Origin: DATAXP01 sp036272935 | GTDB taxonomy: Bacteria; Planctomycetota; Planctomycetia; Pirellulales; PNKZ01 | Length of the DNA: 64,000 bases | NCBI GenBank assembly: GCA_036272935.1 | Contig: DATAXP010000050.1 | Coordinates: 5,592-69,591, forward strand | Direction: 5' to 3' | Shown: positions 31,278 through 40,925 of the stretch, one piece after another | Position numbering within the stretch: the first letter of the stretch is position 1 | How the letters are laid out: each line of letters starts with the position of its first letter | Position numbers and translations under genes: made by a program | The notes under the pieces: generated by a model | Seen by the model: the letters and a program-made list of their open reading frames with translations, nothing else | What the model was told of the DNA's origin: nothing | Databases searched by the model: none

Positions 31278-33446
31278 ATGATGACGCTTGCATCGCTTGT
31301 TCGTGATCTGTTGCACCGCACCGAAACCCGTCGCTCGCGGCCGACGAAGCGACGTTCGGCTTACCGCACGCTTGCCGGAGGATTTGAGTCGCTGGAGCCG
31401 CGCAGCCTGCTCACTGGAACGGTGACCACCGCGCTCTCGGTCACCAACGATTGGGGCAGCGGCTTTCAGGCGCAGCTACAGATCAACAACCAGCAAGCCA
31501 GCGCCGTGAACGGTTGGCAGATCGCGTTCGACTACGCGCCGAGCATCACGAGCATTTGGGATGCGCAGATCGTCAGCCACGTCGGGACCCATTACGTGAT
31601 CAAAGGCGCTTCGTACGACAGCAACCTCGGCGCCAACAGCTCCGTGACGTTTGGCTTCGTCGCCGCCGGCGGCAGTTCCAGCCAGCCGGCCACCTACGCG
31701 CTCAACGGCGTCGCACTCGGCGGCGCAGGCGCCAGTCTGCCGAGCCTCACGGTCGCCAACGTGTCGATGTCCGAGGGGAACAGCGGGCAGACGAACATGG
31801 TGTTCACCGTGAACCTATCGACCGCGTCGACCAACACGGTCAGCGTGCAATACGCCACTTCCAATGGCACGGCGACCGCCGGCAGCGATTATCTTGCCAC
31901 CGGCGGCACGCTCACGTTCGCGCCGGGGCAAACGAGCAAAACCATCTCGGTGCCGATCCTGGGCGACACGACGATCGAGCCCGACGAAACCTTCTCGCTT
32001 ACGCTCAGCAATCCGGTGGGCGCGACGCTCGGCCAGGCATCGGCCACCGGGACCATCCTCAACGACGACACGCAAGCCACCACGGGCAATTACACGTTCC
32101 AAGTAACGAGCGACTGGGGAAGCGGCTTCACCGGCCAGATCACGGTCAATAACACCTCCGCCGCGGCGATCAACAACTGGCAGCTCTCGTTCGACTTCGC
32201 CGGGCAGTTGACGAGCATCTGGGACGCCACGATCGAGAGCCACACGGGGACAACGTACGTCGTGCAGAACGCCGGCTGGAACAGCAGCATTGCCGCAGGG
32301 GGCAGCGTCACATTCGGCTTCAACGGCAGCCCTGGGAATGTCTCGGTGACACCGGCCGATTACGTTCTCGGCGGCACGACAAGCACGGGCACGACCGGCA
32401 CGGGCACGACAAGCGGCGGCACGACAAGCGGCGGCACGACAAGCGGCGGTTCAACGACCGGCTCGACCGGCGGTGTCGTTGGCACGCCGGCCACCGCAGC
32501 CACGGCGGTAATGCCCGCACAATTCTTTGCACCCTACGTTGACGTCACCTTGTGGCCGACCTACAACCTCACCACGGCTATGCAGAGCGGTGGGGTGAAG
32601 GACTTTACGCTGGCCTTCATCACCGCCGACTCGAACGATCAGCCCGCCTGGGGCGGCTACACCGAGTACGAAGTCAACGGCGGCAGCTTCGACATGGCCC
32701 TGCGGCAGCAGGTGACGCAGGTCCGCGCGGCCGGCGGCGATGTGATTGCCTCGTTCGGTGGTGCCGCTGGGCAAGAACTGGCCCAGCTGATCACGAGCGT
32801 GCCGCAGTTGACTGCCGCGTATCAGACGGTCGTCTCGTCGTACAATCTCACGACGCTCGATTTCGACATCGAGGGAGCTGCCGAGGCCGATCACGCGTCG
32901 ATCGATCGGCGCTCGCAGGCGCTGGCGTCGCTGCAACAGACCGCCGCGGCGCAGGGGCAGACGCTGAACATCTGGTTCACACTGCCGGTGCTGCCGACCG
33001 GGCTGACGAGCGACGGCTTGTATGTGCTCGAATCGGCCGAGAAGTACGGTGTCAAGATCGCCGGTGTGAACATCATGACGATGGACTACGGTAACTCGGC
33101 AGCTCCAAATCCGGCAGGCCAAATGGGAACTTATGCGATCGACGCTGCCAACAGCCTGCACGGGCAGTTGCAAGGCCTGTACGGCACCTCGCTCAGCTCG
33201 GCGCAACTGTGGAACATGATCGGCATCACGCCGATGATCGGCATGAACGATGTGACAAGCGAGGTGTTCGACGAAGCGGCCGCGCAGCAGCTCGTCACGT
33301 TTGCCCAGCAACAGGGGATCGGGCGGCTGTCGATGTGGTCGCTGAACCGCGACACGTCCGGGGCGGCGCAGAGCTACGTCGCCAGCACCACGAGCAGCAT
33401 CACGCAGCAGGCGTGGGACTTCTCGCACATCTTCGAGCTGATTTAA
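31278..33446 (+). CDS. Secreted GH18-like enzyme with two CBM2-like and one Calx-beta domain
   Basis: 722 residues. The ATG pair at 31278 follows an AGAGG ribosome site; the N-terminus carries the planctomycete LEPR-XLL motif (LEPRSLL, 39-45) used by large surface proteins. Domain order: CBM2-like (about 48-144), Calx-beta (about 155-265 with DEPDETFSLTLSNP-like motif EPDETFSLTLSNP), CBM2-like (about 270-367), a Thr/Gly linker (about 368-402) and a GH18 barrel (about 410-720). The catalytic motif is LTTLDFDIEG with the acid E532. The two CBM2 copies are similar (NDWGSGFQAQL versus SDWGSGFTGQI). It probably binds and cuts chitin or a related glycan. Confidence 0.88.
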   Translation: MMTLASLVRDLLHRTETRRSRPTKRRSAYRTLAGGFESLEPRSLLTGTVTTALSVTNDWGSGFQAQLQINNQQASAVNGWQIAFDYAPSITSIWDAQIVSHVGTHYVIKGASYDSNLGANSSVTFGFVAAGGSSSQPATYALNGVALGGAGASLPSLTVANVSMSEGNSGQTNMVFTVNLSTASTNTVSVQYATSNGTATAGSDYLATGGTLTFAPGQTSKTISVPILGDTTIEPDETFSLTLSNPVGATLGQASATGTILNDDTQATTGNYTFQVTSDWGSGFTGQITVNNTSAAAINNWQLSFDFAGQLTSIWDATIESHTGTTYVVQNAGWNSSIAAGGSVTFGFNGSPGNVSVTPADYVLGGTTSTGTTGTGTTSGGTTSGGTTSGGSTTGSTGGVVGTPATAATAVMPAQFFAPYVDVTLWPTYNLTTAMQSGGVKDFTLAFITADSNDQPAWGGYTEYEVNGGSFDMALRQQVTQVRAAGGDVIASFGGAAGQELAQLITSVPQLTAAYQTVVSSYNLTTLDFDIEGAAEADHASIDRRSQALASLQQTAAAQGQTLNIWFTLPVLPTGLTSDGLYVLESAEKYGVKIAGVNIMTMDYGNSAAPNPAGQMGTYAIDAANSLHGQLQGLYGTSLSSAQLWNMIGITPMIGMNDVTSEVFDEAAAQQLVTFAQQQGIGRLSMWSLNRDTSGAAQSYVASTTSSITQQAWDFSHIFELI

Positions 33447-33448
33447 GT

Positions 33449-33508
33449 TTAGCCGGCGACCTTGGTCGCCGCGCTTAGGAAACGCGGCGGGCAAGCCCGC
33501 CGGCTAAA
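33449..33508. repeat. TAGCCGGCG palindrome at a convergent junction, copy 2
   Basis: Ends TTAGCCGGCG / CGCCGGCTAA around cgaccttggtcg and GGCGGGCAAGCCCGCC. It begins 3 bases after the GH18 stop; the TAG stop of the convergent methyltransferase is inside it. Same design as 30455-30504 and 57500-57545. Confidence 0.88.
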
Positions 33509-34394
33509 CGGCCGGATCGGAAGGCTCGACGATCCGCAGCCAGAAACTCGTCGGAAACGCGCCGCCTTGGGCACTGGGAATGACGGCCTCGATCGCCGGG
33601 CGGTGCGTCTGCCACATGTACCAGGCGGGCCAGACGACCTCAATCGCGTGGTTCCCGTACAGCAGCGCATGAACCAGGTATTGCTCGTTCCAACCCCAGC
33701 GGTGCTCGATCACCCACGCGCGCGGATATTCGAACGGCAGAAAGATATCGTGTACGTGCACCCACACGCCGGCAGGCAATCGGGGCAGCACTTCCAGAAA
33801 CAAGAACGGCACGTCGCCCGCTGTAGCCACGATGTGGCTTGAGTCGATGAACAGGATGTCGCCCGACGCGAGCGAACCGCTGATGCGCTCGGGCGGCAGC
33901 TCTTCGGCCCGGCAGGCGAGATGCTCGTCGGCGAACGACTGCACGTCGACTCTCGGCGAGGGATCGATGCAGGTGAGCCGTGTCGCCAGCGCACCGTCCG
34001 TGATCGCCCGGCGCGCCAACCGGCTCGAAAAACCGCTGCCGACTTCGATGATCTGCCGCGGCCGGGAGTGCCGCAAGATCGAGTAGTACACCTCGGCATC
34101 GACCGACGCGAACCAGTCGTTCCGCACGTAGTAGCCGGCCTGGTTGGGGTCGCCGTGTGCGGGCAATACGTTGTACGCTGCGGCATGCGGTCGGCACAGC
34201 TCGTCGAGCAGCCGCAGGTACGCGGCATCGTCGAACTTCAAGCCTTGGCCGTAGCGCGGCTGCGACCAATGGCCACGATGCTCGGCCGCTGCAAGCCGCG
34301 TTTGCTCGATCGTTTCGAGGCGCGTCGAGCTGATCGACATGCCCAACGGGTTCAAGACCCGATTGAGCGCGAGGCGGATGCGACTGGTGAGCAT
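33504..34394 (-). CDS. Class I SAM-dependent methyltransferase (Methyltransf_24 type)
   Basis: 296 residues. SAM loop IIEVGSGFSSRLARRAI (about 113-129), the acidic strand TCIDPSPR and the DILFIDSSHIV strand fit the Methyltransf_24 group that often methylates glycans or small molecules. The C-terminal half is rich in Trp and Tyr (WYMWQTHRP). The stop codon is supplied by the palindromic repeat. Substrate unknown. The neighbouring genes give no clear pathway. Confidence 0.82.
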   Translation of the reverse strand: MLTSRIRLALNRVLNPLGMSISSTRLETIEQTRLAAAEHRGHWSQPRYGQGLKFDDAAYLRLLDELCRPHAAAYNVLPAHGDPNQAGYYVRNDWFASVDAEVYYSILRHSRPRQIIEVGSGFSSRLARRAITDGALATRLTCIDPSPRVDVQSFADEHLACRAEELPPERISGSLASGDILFIDSSHIVATAGDVPFLFLEVLPRLPAGVWVHVHDIFLPFEYPRAWVIEHRWGWNEQYLVHALLYGNHAIEVVWPAWYMWQTHRPAIEAVIPSAQGGAFPTSFWLRIVEPSDPAV

Positions 34395-34402
34395 GGGGTA
34401 AA

Positions 34403-34480
34403 GGCTACAGGCGACTTCAGACTACGGGCTACAGGGAATCAGCTTCAATCTGTAGCCCGTAGCCCGCAGCCCGTAGCCGG
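34403..34480. repeat. Heptad arrays GGCTACA, inverted pair
   Basis: GGCTACA and degenerate units (to about 34434), a spacer, then TGTAGCC, CGTAGCC, CGCAGCC, CGTAGCC. It fills most of the gap between two co-oriented minus-strand genes. Same family as 24071-24141. Confidence 0.9.
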
Positions 34481-34492
34481 ACCGACCGCCGT

Positions 34493-35236
34493 TCAGGCGA
34501 GCGCGCCCCATTCGTCGCCGCTGCCGTGTTCCATGCCGTTACCGGCGGCCGCGTAGTCGTCGATGCCCAGGCGCGACTTCAGCTCCTGGAAGCGATCGTA
34601 AAAGTGATCGCTCGACGAGTGAACGTGCTCGGCCTCGGTGATGAACTTCATCTGATCATGGCAGGGCACATTGTGCCGCCGCATGATCTCTTCAAACGGC
34701 TTCAGATTCTGGCCGTACACGATCAGCAGCTTGTGCTCATCGAGCTGCACTTCCAGCGGGATGCCGGCGTTGAGCACGGCGATGCCGGTGCAGCCGTCGT
34801 CCAGCAGCAGGTCTTCGTAATCGCAGAGGATGCTCTTGAGCACCGGCATGTCGATGTGCTCGCGGTACAGGTCGGTGTGGCCGCGAGTATCGCGGTGATG
34901 GCTCGTCTCGAGCACCACGTCGACTTCATGCCCCAACGGGTCGAGCAAATCGAGAAACAGGTCGAACAGGTGTGGGCTGCTGGCCGCCCCCATCAGCACC
35001 GGCACCGTGGCGCGGGTTTGCTCGTCGCGATACACGTCGTGCCGGAAGCCCTGACGCGGCAGCACTTGCAGATCGTACGAAGGCCGAACGGCGTCGGTGA
35101 GCACGAACTCGCCGTAGCGCACGATGCTCAGGTGCGTTTCGAGTTCCTCTTCCGTGAGCCGTTCGAAACTGCTGGCGCCGGCGACAGGCTTGCCGTCGCG
35201 AAAGACGTTCCGAAAGAATCGCTTCAAGAAGCCCAT
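34493..35236 (-). CDS. Protein of unknown function
   Basis: 247 residues from MGFLKRFFRNVFRD; an ATG 7 codons upstream is possible. No signal peptide or membrane helix. It is acidic, mixed alpha/beta, with PVLMGAASSPHLFDLF, LDEHKLLIVYGQNLKPF and a C-terminus rich in Gly, Asp and Met. I do not recognise the family; its even codon use and clear start argue that it is a real gene. It lies downstream of a 600-base gap and upstream of the methyltransferase gene. Confidence 0.75.
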   Translation of the reverse strand: MGFLKRFFRNVFRDGKPVAGASSFERLTEEELETHLSIVRYGEFVLTDAVRPSYDLQVLPRQGFRHDVYRDEQTRATVPVLMGAASSPHLFDLFLDLLDPLGHEVDVVLETSHHRDTRGHTDLYREHIDMPVLKSILCDYEDLLLDDGCTGIAVLNAGIPLEVQLDEHKLLIVYGQNLKPFEEIMRRHNVPCHDQMKFITEAEHVHSSSDHFYDRFQELKSRLGIDDYAAAGNGMEHGSGDEWGALA

Positions 35237-35864
35237 GGCGAAAACACCCGCTCGCAAGTCCGCACTTCAGCCGTCGGCCCGGCGCCCACGACCCCCTGGT
35301 ACGCAACGATAGGTCACACCGACGCGATGTCGCGAAATCGTCTTGGCGACGCCTCGCGACCCGCTCATGAGCCACCGGTCCTGGCCGGCACGCTCGTCAC
35401 GACCGTCATGGCCATCGGAATCGATCGTTCCTTCGATGGCCGACCCGCCTGACACGACGCGCCGCAGCCACCGAAACCACCCGGCGCCATCGCTCAAGGC
35501 CGCGTGCCGTCCGACCGACAACCCAACTCTACCACTCACATTTTTCTGACCGTGGCAGCGATCGAAAAAATCGCGATCGTTTGCCGGCCGTCGCGCGAAG
35601 CTCTGCCGAACACGCAGATCGTTGCGCCCGAGGATCGTGCGCCGTCGGCATCTCCGGCCGAGCCGCAGTAAGGCAGCCGATCGAAGTGCCCCCCGCGACC
35701 TCATCGAGCCCGTTGGCTCGGCGACCCATGTCGCTGCCTGTCGTTACGCGGCGATCGACCGATTCGTTCGCCCTGCGGTCCACATGGCCTCGGCGATAGC
35801 GGTGCCGTGGCGGTTGCTTGCGGCCGCTATCATTCGTGCCGCGACAGGTGCTACACTCGCCACG
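35237..35864. other. 628-base gap between divergent genes
   Basis: No gene is supported. Several short frames are open on both strands, but they are Arg/Ser-rich and lack start signals, as expected of GC-rich spacer. The promoters of both flanking genes should lie here; I see no box that stands out. The transglutaminase frame stays open from 35622, so a longer N-terminus cannot be excluded. Confidence 0.45.
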
Positions 35865-37385
35865 ATGTGGTCGCGATGCGCACAAGTTGTTCTGCCGTGG
35901 TTGTTCGTGACGGTGATTGTCGGCTGCGGCGAGACGGCGCCGCGTGCGCGCCGCGAGGCATGGGATATCTATTTCATGCAAGGCACCAAGATCGGTTACG
36001 GCCACGTCGCGCAGACGCCCGACAATCGCAATGGTCTGCCGGCCACCAAGACGGTCGCCGAGACGAGCCTGGCGATGCAACGGTTCGGCCAACAAACAGC
36101 AATGCGCATCGACTGCACCAGTTGGGAGTCGCTCGACGGTCGATTGTTGGAATTCGAGTGTACGACCCGGTTGGGGCCGTCGCCGCAGACGACGCGCGGC
36201 GGCGTCGTGGGAGACACGCTGCGCATCGAGACGCAACCGGCCGCGGGTCAGCCGGCCCGCCCGCCTACGGTGCTGCCGATTACCAAGCCGTTGGGCGGGT
36301 TCAACGCGATCGACGACTCGCTGGCTCGGCAGCCCATGCAACCCGGCCAGCGGCGCACGATCGAATCGATCTGGCCAGTGATCAATCGTCCGGCAACCAC
36401 CGTGCTTGTGGCGCGCGATGTCGAAACGACCGATCTATTGCGCGGGACTGCCAAGCTGCTGCGGATCGAAGCGTCGACCCAGCTGCCAGGTTCGCCGCCG
36501 ATCGATTCGGTGCTGTGGGCCGATGAGCGCGGCGAAGTGCTGAAAAACCGCATCGAGTCGCTCGATCAAACGGCCTATCGCACCAGCCGCGAAGTGGCGA
36601 TAGGCCACGACGTCAACCGTGCCGCCGGCGGGGCAGCGGGGTTCGATCTCGGCTGGTCGTCGCTCGTCAAGGTGTCGCCACCGATTCCCGATGCCCACGC
36701 CACTCGTCGAGTGCGCTACGCCGTCGAACTCGCCGGAGGCAACCCTACCGAGGCATTCGTCTCGGACGCGGGGCAGCATGTCGAGCGCAGCGGTCCGCAC
36801 TCGGCTGAGATCACGGTCGTGGCGGTCCGTCCCGACACGCCGATCGATGCCATGGCCGTTGCCGCCGATCCGCCGATCGCTGCCGACCGGCAGCCCAGTG
36901 CCTTGGTGCAGAGCGACGACCCGCGTGTTGTGGCGATGGCCAAGGAGGCTGCCGGCGACGAGAAAGACCCGTGGGCGTTGGCTCAGCGGCTCGAAGCGTT
37001 CGTGCACGGCAAGATTCGCGCGAAGAATTTTTCGCAAGCCTTCGCCAGTGCCGCGGAAGTGGCGGCAACGCTCGAAGGAGATTGCAGCGAGCACGCCGTG
37101 CTGCTCGCGGCCCTGGCCAGGGCGCGTGGCCTACCGGCGCGCGTCGCTTTGGGCCTGGTGTATGTCGAGGCCGAATCGGCCTTCGGCTTTCACATGTGGA
37201 CGGAGACGTACGTCGTCGACCGCTGGATTGCGATGGATGCGACGCTGGGGCGCGGCGGTATCGGCGCGGCGCATCTGAAATTGGGGACAACCCGGCTGGC
37301 CGATGGCGATGCGCTGGCCAGCTTCTTGCGCGTGGCGCAAGTGCTTGGGCGGCTGAAGATCCGGGTGCTCGACGTCGAGCGCTGA
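35865..37385 (+). CDS. Transglutaminase-like lipoprotein
   Basis: 506 residues from MWSRCAQVVLPWLFVTVIVGC, where the lipobox VIVGC marks a lipidated cysteine at about 21. The first ~350 residues are beta-rich. The transglutaminase-like (papain-fold) core lies at the end with C407 in GDCSEHAVLLAALARARGLP, H443 in GFHMWTE and D458 in AMDATLG, so the triad is intact. Such enzymes cleave or cross-link peptides at the cell envelope. Alternative starts at 35622 and 35784 would bury the signal sequence. Confidence 0.88.
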   Translation: MWSRCAQVVLPWLFVTVIVGCGETAPRARREAWDIYFMQGTKIGYGHVAQTPDNRNGLPATKTVAETSLAMQRFGQQTAMRIDCTSWESLDGRLLEFECTTRLGPSPQTTRGGVVGDTLRIETQPAAGQPARPPTVLPITKPLGGFNAIDDSLARQPMQPGQRRTIESIWPVINRPATTVLVARDVETTDLLRGTAKLLRIEASTQLPGSPPIDSVLWADERGEVLKNRIESLDQTAYRTSREVAIGHDVNRAAGGAAGFDLGWSSLVKVSPPIPDAHATRRVRYAVELAGGNPTEAFVSDAGQHVERSGPHSAEITVVAVRPDTPIDAMAVAADPPIAADRQPSALVQSDDPRVVAMAKEAAGDEKDPWALAQRLEAFVHGKIRAKNFSQAFASAAEVAATLEGDCSEHAVLLAALARARGLPARVALGLVYVEAESAFGFHMWTETYVVDRWIAMDATLGRGGIGAAHLKLGTTRLADGDALASFLRVAQVLGRLKIRVLDVER

Positions 37386-37408
37386 TGACGCCTCGACCCG
37401 GCACCGCG

Positions 37409-39196
37409 TCACCGGTAGCGCGGCCCAGCGGGCGAGGCTACTTCAGCCGACGGCGGGCTTGCCGGTGCGGCACCGCCCGCGGGCGGAACTGGGCCCGCCA
37501 ACGGCCCTGAAGGCGTCGTCGGAGCGGCAGGCGCTAAATCCCTGGGCGCCGGCGTATAAAGCTGAGTACCCGGAATCGCGTCGCCCGCATCGGGTCCGTC
37601 GAAGATGGTCCAGATCTTCGTCCCCTTTTGCAGCTTGGCCACGTACTGCTCGATTTGATCCTGCACGCGAGTCTGCTTGATCGCCATCTTGATGTTTCCT
37701 TGGACTTCGGAAAACTGCGTGCGTCCCGCGTCCTTGCGTTCGACCACGCGGATGATGTGGAACGAGCGCTCGTCCTCGAGAATCGGGCTCATCTGGCCGA
37801 CCGGCAACGTGAACAGGGCGTTTTCGACTGCGGTCGAGGCGAGGCTTCCTTTGGTGGTCCACGGATGGGCGCCGCCATCGGCCGAGGTGCCGCCGTCGCT
37901 CGTCGACCGCGCAACGTCGGCAAACGCTTCGCCGGCGAGTATGCGGTTGCCGGCGGCCGCGATCGCCTGGAACGCCTCTTCTTTGCTCGGATACTTCGAG
38001 AACCGCACCATCAACTGCTCCCAACGAACTTGCGCGGGATAATCGAACTCGGTGGCGTGCTCGAGATAGTAGGCCAGCATCTGTTCGTGCGTGATCTCGC
38101 GATCGGCCTTCACCTGCTGACGCACCCAGTCCTGGGCAATGTTGCGTTCGGCAAACGCACGACGCTCGCGCTCGATCGAGTTGCCCGCCTCACGCAGCTT
38201 GTTGTCGAGTTCCTGGCGCGTCTTGCATTTGAGCTTCACCATCGCCTTGGGAACTTCCTTGGCTTCGAAAATCTCGTAGAGCTTCTTGTTGATCCCGTCC
38301 ATCGACTCGCCCGCCTTGTGCTGGGCCTCGGCCAGGATCAACTTGGTCTGAATCGCCTGGTCCAAGCGCCGCCGCAGCAGTTCCATCCGTACCTTCTCGA
38401 CCTCGCTCGCCGGAATCTCTTTGCCGCGCGCCGTCAGTAGCTCGTTGATCGGCCCCAGAATCTCGCCGGCCATGATCACCTCGCTGCCGCCTACGCGCGC
38501 GATGACCTTGGCACCTTCGATGTCGTAGGCCTGACTGGCGGCCTCCGACAACACGGGGCTCTGCACCGGTGCGGCGACCACGTCGGTATCGCCCGGGGCG
38601 GTAGCGATCGCAGCCTGATCGGGAACAACCGCCGACGGCAACGGAGCGTCGATCGCCGCCGTCGACGCGGCCGCTGGTGGTGGCCCGGCAGGTAACGCTG
38701 CGCTCGGCGGCGGTCCAGCGGGCAACGACGCGACCTGCGGCACGACCGTCGCCGACGGCGGCGCCGCTTGAGGCATCTGCATTGTTGCCGCCGGTGATCG
38801 CGCCGCCGTGACCGGCGGAAGCCGCGAGATCGACACGCCCAGCCGGTTGCTCTGATCGACGGTCGGAAACGCGCCGGGTAGCGGCGGCGGCGCGAACAAC
38901 GCGCGGCTCCCCTGCGCTTGCGGCACCGGCGAAGCGCTCGGCCACGACTCGGGGCGCGCCACCGCCGCCGACGGGGTCACCGGCGCCGAAAGTCCGCTGT
39001 TCATCCCCGGCATCGGGCCTTGCCCCGAGCCCATCATTCCCATCCCCGATCCAGGCATGCCGGGCATCCCGCCGAACCCTTGTCCTCCCGCCGGCAAGCT
39101 GCCGTACTGCGCCGCGCTAGGATCGGTGGCCTGGGCCGCCGCGCGATCCACCATGGCCGCATCACCAGCCAGCGCGAGCGCTGCGGCGACGGCCAT
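37409..39196 (-). CDS. SurA-like peptidyl-prolyl isomerase (PpiC domain)
   Basis: About 595 residues from ATG 39196 (MAVAAALALAGDAAMVDRA); the TTG-started LPRLLLRTIRV leader just upstream would give a better positively charged signal peptide. A long Gly/Met and Pro/Ala-rich segment (about 25-200) is followed by a SurA_N-like helical region (about 235-365). A PpiC parvulin domain (about 385-487) contains AQVRWEQLMVRF, GGTSADGGAHPWTTKGSL and FTLPVGQMSPILED. The tail is Pro/Ala-rich. It should fold exported proteins in the periplasm. It is divergent from the enolase-superfamily gene. Confidence 0.88.
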   Translation of the reverse strand: MAVAAALALAGDAAMVDRAAAQATDPSAAQYGSLPAGGQGFGGMPGMPGSGMGMMGSGQGPMPGMNSGLSAPVTPSAAVARPESWPSASPVPQAQGSRALFAPPPLPGAFPTVDQSNRLGVSISRLPPVTAARSPAATMQMPQAAPPSATVVPQVASLPAGPPPSAALPAGPPPAAASTAAIDAPLPSAVVPDQAAIATAPGDTDVVAAPVQSPVLSEAASQAYDIEGAKVIARVGGSEVIMAGEILGPINELLTARGKEIPASEVEKVRMELLRRRLDQAIQTKLILAEAQHKAGESMDGINKKLYEIFEAKEVPKAMVKLKCKTRQELDNKLREAGNSIERERRAFAERNIAQDWVRQQVKADREITHEQMLAYYLEHATEFDYPAQVRWEQLMVRFSKYPSKEEAFQAIAAAGNRILAGEAFADVARSTSDGGTSADGGAHPWTTKGSLASTAVENALFTLPVGQMSPILEDERSFHIIRVVERKDAGRTQFSEVQGNIKMAIKQTRVQDQIEQYVAKLQKGTKIWTIFDGPDAGDAIPGTQLYTPAPRDLAPAAPTTPSGPLAGPVPPAGGAAPASPPSAEVASPAGPRYR

Positions 39197-39389
39197 CACG
39201 CGGATCGTTCGCAACAAAAGCCTGGGCAAGGCGATGTGCCGTTGTTGAGAAAAGAAAAACGACAAGTCGGAAGGCAGCGCGCAGGAGGGGACTACAATGC
39301 GCCGCGGCGATACTAGCGAACGTGCCAGCCGCAGACAACGGCGGTTTATCGATCGTTCGCCGCCGTCGTCGGTTACGATACTCGACAGC

Positions 39390-40505
39390 ATGGCTAGCAC
39401 GATCTCGCACATCGAAACATTTGCGGCCGACTATCCCGTAGCCGGGCACTTCAAATTCTTCGACTCTGGCCGCGGCCCAACTGCGGTGCGACCGACGATC
39501 GTCGTCAAAATCGTTGCCGACGACGGTACGACCGGTTGGGGGCAAGCGGTCCCGTCGCAACGCTGGAGCTACGAAACCCCCGAAACCGTCCGCAGCACGA
39601 TCGATCGCTATCTGGCCCCGGAGCTGATCGGCCGCGATTCGTCCGACCTCGCCGGCGCCCATGCCGCGATGAACCGGGCCATCGCTCCGTCGTTCTCCAC
39701 CGGGCAGCCACTGGCCAAGGCAGGCATCGACCTGGCATTGCACGACCTGGCTGGCAAGGCGACCGGCCGGACCGTTGCGGAGCTGTGGGGACGGCCTCCT
39801 GGCGGCACGGTCGAGCTAAGCTGGACCCTCAACCCGCAAACGCTCGACGAAGTCGCGGGACAGATCGAGATAGCATGCCAGCAAGGCTATCGCAGCTTCA
39901 ACGTCAAGGTGGGTAACACCGTCGAGGCCGACCTGGCGCTCTGCCGCGAGGTGCGTCGGGCGGCGCCGCAAGCCTTCGTGTGGGTCGATGCCAACGGCGG
40001 CTACGATGAGGCCAGCGCGCTCACGATCGCCCCGCGGCTGGCCGATCTAGGCATCGCCGCGTTCGAGCAGCCGCTGCCGGCCAACCGGCTTCGCGGCTTG
40101 CGTACCCTGAAGCGGCAAGGTGCGCTGCCGATCGTGCTCGACGAGCCGATCGTCTCGCGCGTCGATCTCGAAGAGTTTCTGGGCCTGGGGCTGCTCGACG
40201 GCGTAACGATGAAGGTGTCGCGCTGCGGCGGCCTGTTCGAGTCGCTGGCGACCATGAAGCTGATTGAAGATTCCGGACTGTTCTGGCTGGGCAGCGGCCT
40301 GACCGATCCCGACATCTCGCTGGCCGCGTCGCTGGTGTTGTTCGCCGCGTTCGGCCTCGAGCGTCCCGCAGCACTCAACGCACCGCAGTTCCTGACGACG
40401 AGCATCCTCAAATCGCCGCTGGCAGTGACTGACGCCCGATGCGCCGTGCCAACCGACCCGGGCCTCGGTGTGATAGTCGACGAATCCAGTTTGCGCGATG
40501 AGTAA
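39390..40505 (+). CDS. Mandelate racemase / muconate lactonizing enzyme family protein
   Basis: 371 residues from MASTISHIETF. Enolase-superfamily metal ligands are seen in VWVDANGGYD, FEQPLPANR and PIVLDEPIVS. The second-strand lysine lies in RSFNVKVGN, where the usual first Lys of the KxK motif is Asn. The opposite lysine lies in TMKVSRCGG. The layout suits muconate cycloisomerase or dipeptide-epimerase relatives; the substrate cannot be read. DUF4186 follows 3 bases later. Confidence 0.88.
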   Translation: MASTISHIETFAADYPVAGHFKFFDSGRGPTAVRPTIVVKIVADDGTTGWGQAVPSQRWSYETPETVRSTIDRYLAPELIGRDSSDLAGAHAAMNRAIAPSFSTGQPLAKAGIDLALHDLAGKATGRTVAELWGRPPGGTVELSWTLNPQTLDEVAGQIEIACQQGYRSFNVKVGNTVEADLALCREVRRAAPQAFVWVDANGGYDEASALTIAPRLADLGIAAFEQPLPANRLRGLRTLKRQGALPIVLDEPIVSRVDLEEFLGLGLLDGVTMKVSRCGGLFESLATMKLIEDSGLFWLGSGLTDPDISLAASLVLFAAFGLERPAALNAPQFLTTSILKSPLAVTDARCAVPTDPGLGVIVDESSLRDE

Positions 40506-40508
40506 GCT

Positions 40509-40925
40509 ATGCGTGATCGCGACGATTTGTTTGCTGCGTTGGCTCGTTCGCGATTCCGGAGCCGGTTTCGTCTTGATGCGCGGGATCGGGCTTATCTTCG
40601 CAATAAGGGCCTGGCGGCGATCCTCGAGCACGGCCGCGAGTTTATCGCCACTCGGTTGGCACCAGCCGGGCCGGCCAACGACGGCCGGCAGACGCCGATG
40701 CGTGGGCATCCGGTGTTCGTGGCCCAGCACGCCACGGCGACCTGCTGCCGTTCGTGCTTGGCCAAGTGGCACGGCATCGCCAAGGGGCGAGCCCTCGCCT
40801 CAGGCGAAATCGAGTACGTGCTCGGCGTGATCGGCGCTTGGCTCCAGCACCAACCTGCCGGTGCGAAGCAATCGCCGCCGACCCGCGACTACCCGTTGTT
40901 CGATGCCGCCGAAGGCGGCGGCTGA
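40509..40925 (+). CDS. DUF4186 domain-containing protein
   Basis: 138 residues. The family blocks ALARSRFRSRFRLDARDRAY, TPMRGHPVFVAQHATATCC and CLAKWHGIAKGRAL are complete; the CC plus C-x2-C-like arrangement may bind a metal. No function is known for DUF4186. It is close behind the enolase-superfamily gene and its last 37 bases overlap the end of the convergent TolC-like gene. Confidence 0.88.
   Translation: MRDRDDLFAALARSRFRSRFRLDARDRAYLRNKGLAAILEHGREFIATRLAPAGPANDGRQTPMRGHPVFVAQHATATCCRSCLAKWHGIAKGRALASGEIEYVLGVIGAWLQHQPAGAKQSPPTRDYPLFDAAEGGG

Noticed and set aside
32395..32455. Short direct repeats, possible CRISPR
   Set aside because: They are in-frame Thr/Gly codons of a linker, with no spacers or cas genes.
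35267..35704. Minus-strand frame in the 35237-35864 gap
   Set aside because: Arg/Gly-rich with no family resemblance, no ribosome site, and partly opposite the transglutaminase leader.
30443..37397. Shared 12-base TGACGCCTCGAC near two stop codons (30443 and 37386)
   Set aside because: Too short to exclude chance; no inverted partner at 37386.
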